Shown: positions 60,701 through 64,000 of the stretch, piece by piece
Layout: each line of letters opens with the position of its first letter
How positions within the stretch are numbered: position 1 is the first letter of the stretch
DNA from: Trogon surrucura
Taxonomy: Eukaryota; Chordata; Aves; Trogoniformes; Trogonidae
Reading direction: 5' to 3'
NCBI GenBank assembly: GCA_020746105.1
Contig: CM036618.1
Span: 8,006,501 to 8,070,500, forward strand
DNA: 64,000 nucleotides
Notes under the pieces: generated by a model
The model's database searches: none
What the model saw: the letters and a program-made list of their open reading frames with translations, nothing else
What the model was told of the DNA's origin: nothing
Program-made: the position numbers and the translations under genes

Positions 60701-62045
60701 ATCTTTCCCCCTGCTAACCCATCCAAGTGGTTTCCTCACTAAAATTGTCATCCCGTACAAATGGTGTAGTCATGCTTCATGAGTCACACAGACTTGGAAG
60801 CAGCTGTTTGTTCATGGCCACAGAAAAAAAAAATGGAGGCCGGTGTATAGGACTTCACACAGAAATCTTTGGGCACTTCCCAGAAGCACAGGTGCGATGG
60901 AAATCCATAAGCCTGGTAACTGATTTCTCTGCGAGCTCACTAAACCAGAGCTGTGCAAAACTACCCTCTTGAGCACATACGTAAGAAAACTGGGACAGTT
61001 GGTTTGGCAAGGTGTCAGTACAAAAATTAGCTATGCAAGTAATATGCATGGCCGAGGCTACACAATTGACAAACCTGGGCTGGGACAGAAAAGAACATTT
61101 GTCTCTCAGAACTAAAACCAAGGGCAGAGTTCAAAAATAAGTGCCATCACCTGAGAAGAACAGCCGATTTATCAGACTCTGTACCTTGACTTGCCACACA
61201 TATTGTACAGCAGCTTCATCAGAGTAGGTACATTTGGGCAAAGATGCATTACAAGACTTATTCTTCAGTCCATAATACACATAGCTCATTATCAGCAATA
61301 GTATCTGAGCCGTAGATCTTCACTACTTTGGTTATATGTATTCCAGTAAATCATACAGTGCCAGCACATGTTCTTTGAGCTACCTTGAGGCCAAGCGAAG
61401 ATAGAGACTCCCACCACTCTAAGGTGGTTGTATCCAAAATACTCATTGAAAATGGTTCCTGGTCCTCACTAACTCACAAAACAAAACCAAAAATCTTTTG
61501 GAAGCTGCTAATCAGACCAAGGTAAAGATATGTCAGGAACCGTGTTATGAAATGAAAATAACAGAGGGTTAAGTTTTGGTGCTTGGAAAATCACCGAGCA
61601 CTGTTTGATTTGCTAGTGTAGATCAGCTTCATTATGCAAAATGACTGCTGACTGGTTCTGTAACATGCTCTGTCTTGGAATATAAAACATGACCATGTCC
61701 CATAGCTCCTAAGTAACCAGCTAGAAGTGATTGAAAGCCTTCTTCTTTAATACTTTTATACTTCTTTTTCTCTCTCTTTTTCTTGTCTTGTCTCTTTTTT
61801 CTTGTGGAGCAGACCACAGGCGTCATCACTCTAATGGAAAAAAAGATTTATGGATTTTGCTATTCACTGTATAAAAACCCCTACTTTACAGTTAAAACTT
61901 TGTTCTAAACTGATGTCCTACAAGCTTCAAGGAATATTGTGCTGTTCATGTGTTGTGGGTTTTCATGAACAGAAGCTCTGCATTTGATTTTTCCACTGCC
62001 TACATAGTTCTATAAATTTTGGTTCCTCATTGCTTTTCTCTCTTT
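60701..62045. other. Single-copy sequence
   Basis: No gene recognised. A pyrimidine-rich patch lies at 61740-61805. Confidence 0.4.
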
Positions 62046-62425
62046 TTTTTCAAAATCCTGGGACCTTTTTGAGATGTGGAGACCCAAAATTCTCATAGTC
62101 AGAGTGCATCACGGTTTTGTATCGAAGTGAAGGGACATCCTTCTTCTATTCCTCAGTACCCTTCCTGATGGCTCTTCTTTTCCCTTTGATTTGTTGGCTT
62201 TCACTGCACATTAATCCAGTGATTTCAGAGAGCTGACAACAGTGATGCCAAGATATCTCTTCTGAATTAACTGTAAGTATCAAGGAGGCATGGTTTAGAT
62301 TATTTTCTCCAGATGAGCTATTGTATATTTATATTCCTCTGGTGCATTCTTCACCATTCACTCAATTTTGTTAGATCCTTTTAGAGCAACCTGCTGTCAA
62401 TGAGACATTTGTCAAAGATAGTGAG
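62046..62425 (-). mobile_element. Ancient CR1/L3-like LINE relic, minus strand
   Basis: Phrases in order resemble the reversed C-terminal reverse transcriptase region of old amniote CR1-like LINEs: 'tttttgagatgtggagaccc', 'tcatagtcagagtgcatcacggttttgtat', 'gatgccaagatatctcttctgaatt', 'cactcaattttgttagatcctttt'. Identity is low. A younger GC-rich CR1 follows directly at 62432. Confidence 0.5.
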
Positions 62426-62431
62426 GATAAT

Positions 62432-63004
62432 AGTGTGGCCAGCAGGAGCAGGGATGTGATTCTGCCCCTGTGCTCAGCCCTGGGGAGGCCTCACTTCAAC
62501 TGCTGTGTGCAGGTCTGGGCTCCTCACTGCAAGAGAGACCTTGAGGGGCTGGAGCAGGTCCAGAGGAGAGCAACGAGGCTGGGGAAGAGACTGGAGGGAA
62601 AGTCCTGTGAGGAGAGGCTGAGGGAGCTGGGGGTGTTCAGCCTGGAGGAGACTCAGGGGGGCCCTTCTCACTCTCTACAACTGCCTGAAGGGAGGGTGCA
62701 GTCAGGTGGGGTCGGGCTCTTCTCCCGGGCAACGAGTGACAGGACGAGAGGGCACGGCCTGAAACTGCATCAGGGGAGGTTTAGGTTGGATCTCAGGAAG
62801 CCCTTCCTCATGGAGAGGGTGCTCAGGCACTGGGATGCACTGCCCAGGGAAGGGGTGGGGTCAGCGTCCCTGGAGGTGTTTAAGGAGAGTCTGGGTGTGG
62901 CACTTAGTGCCATGGTCTGGCTGATGTGGTGGTGTTGGGTCACAGGCTGGACTGGATGATCTCAGAGGTCTTTTCCAGCCTCAATAATCCTGTGGTTCTG
63001 TGAT
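62432..63004 (+). mobile_element. GC-rich CR1 3' part, well preserved
   Basis: Starts 'tggccagcaggagcaggga' and contains a continuous 174-codon frame (62435-62959) with [54 protein letters not shown] and RATSDRTRGHGLKLHQGR, then the 3' UTR ending 'cctgtggttctgtgat'. A local frame deviation (SHSLQLPEGRVQ in place of ALYNCLKGGC) shows compensated indels. It is clearly more GC-rich than its surroundings and belongs to a different subfamily from the copies at 1.2, 35.7 and 45 kb. Confidence 0.93.
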
Positions 63005-64000
63005 AATCTTTATTATCCAGAAATCTGGACTTTTAACAGCTTACTTCAAAATAGCAGATGCATAGCAAATAAAACTAAGAGTCCCCACACTTTTGGCTGT
63101 AAGTCCAAGCAGACTGGAAAGTCAAACTCTAAGGGCCAGTCACTGAGAAAGGAACAAATCTCACTAATCCATAGAGAAGACGTCATATACCCACTTAACA
63201 CCAGTGTAAGTTGAGGATGTTCTTAACACAAACCATGATTGCACCAGTTTCTCCAATTCTTGTATGGTCACATTGCTCTCATGGATTTTCCATGGTTAAT
63301 AACAGAATCATAGAAGCATTTAGATTGAAAGTTAGTGTTGCTATTACAACAAGAGCAATGGGTGGATAGAGAAGTTACTGAAAATCTAAGACTTGACATT
63401 GGTTGAACTATTTCACTGACACTAGTGTGAACGGGTCAGGTTTTGTCTTCCTGTCAGAGGAAGGAAGGCATTGCAAGCAGAGCACAAATCTCATAAGAGA
63501 GACTCATGCACAAAACGAAAAGAGGAATGATGGCATTATTCCATTCTTATTGTAGGTTCATCTCTTCTATATACTCTATCAAATTCTCTAATAGTTTAAG
63601 ATAGCTTCATATTCTGCAGTGAAACACAGAATACTTCCCTTGTCAGTTTGTGGGAGAGATTCAGCAATAGAAGCATCCATGGGTCTGAAAGGTCTACAAA
63701 CCAAAACCAAAACTCTTCCTGTTCCAGCTGTAATGAAAATAACTACAGTCTAACAAGTCTATTTCCCTTTTTCATTCAAGATTACCTCCAGGTATGTTTT
63801 GGAAGATATCTATACTCTTTTTCTCAGCACCTCTTGGTCTTAGACCACCTAGTCTGTACGATAAATCAATAATATTCGGGTTAAATTTTTTTAAAAACCT
63901 ACAGAAGCAAATGCAAAGCAAGTCCCAAAGGTCATGCAGCAGCAGCAGTTTGGTTGTGTGCTAAACAAGATCCACTCTAATGACAGCAGCAGGGATGTGT
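63005..64000. other. Single-copy sequence to window end
   Basis: No gene, exon or repeat recognised. Confidence 0.4.

Overview
The window reads as nuclear DNA from a bird. It is AT-rich and gene-poor. Its dominant repeat is the CR1 family of non-LTR retrotransposons, many copies keeping the diagnostic 3' tail of ATTCTATG or ATTCTGTG octamers. It also holds several solo LTRs of types I recognise from avian endogenous retroviruses. I see no abundant mammalian-type SINEs and no bacterial-style gene packing. I cannot name the species. No multi-exon gene can be assembled, so the window is either intergenic or inside large introns.

Layout. 0.6-2.5 kb: three CR1 pieces, one nested inside an older opposite-strand copy. 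2.5-12 kb: mostly single-copy sequence with three short minus-strand CR1 ends and, at 10.2 kb, the best coding signal of the window: a candidate last exon ending in a transmembrane helix and a PDZ-ligand-like C-terminus. 12.0-12.5 kb: a CpG- and motif-rich block that looks like a developmental enhancer. 16.3-20.6 kb: an ancient CR1 relic, an unassigned open frame, an LTR piece, and a minus-strand CR1 split by a 687-bp solo LTR with a 5-bp target duplication. 23.9-34.9 kb: single-copy sequence with three more LTRs, two of one family in the same orientation. 35.7-39.1 kb: two plus-strand CR1 pieces. 41.7-46.3 kb: a CR1 with endonuclease and reverse transcriptase remnants inserted into another CR1. 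46.3-54.3 kb: mostly single-copy. 54.4-55.5 kb: an LTR whose transcribed part has been invaded by about 340 bp of pure pentanucleotide repeats. 55.5-63.0 kb: further CR1 copies, including a GC-rich one next to a very old relic.

All retroelement reading frames are broken and none looks capable of moving. The host-relevant items are the 10.2 kb exon, the 12 kb putative enhancer, and three weaker splice-bounded exon candidates (20.8, 37.8 and 39.3 kb). Family assignments rest on my memory of CR1 protein motifs and avian LTR sequences. No database search was run.
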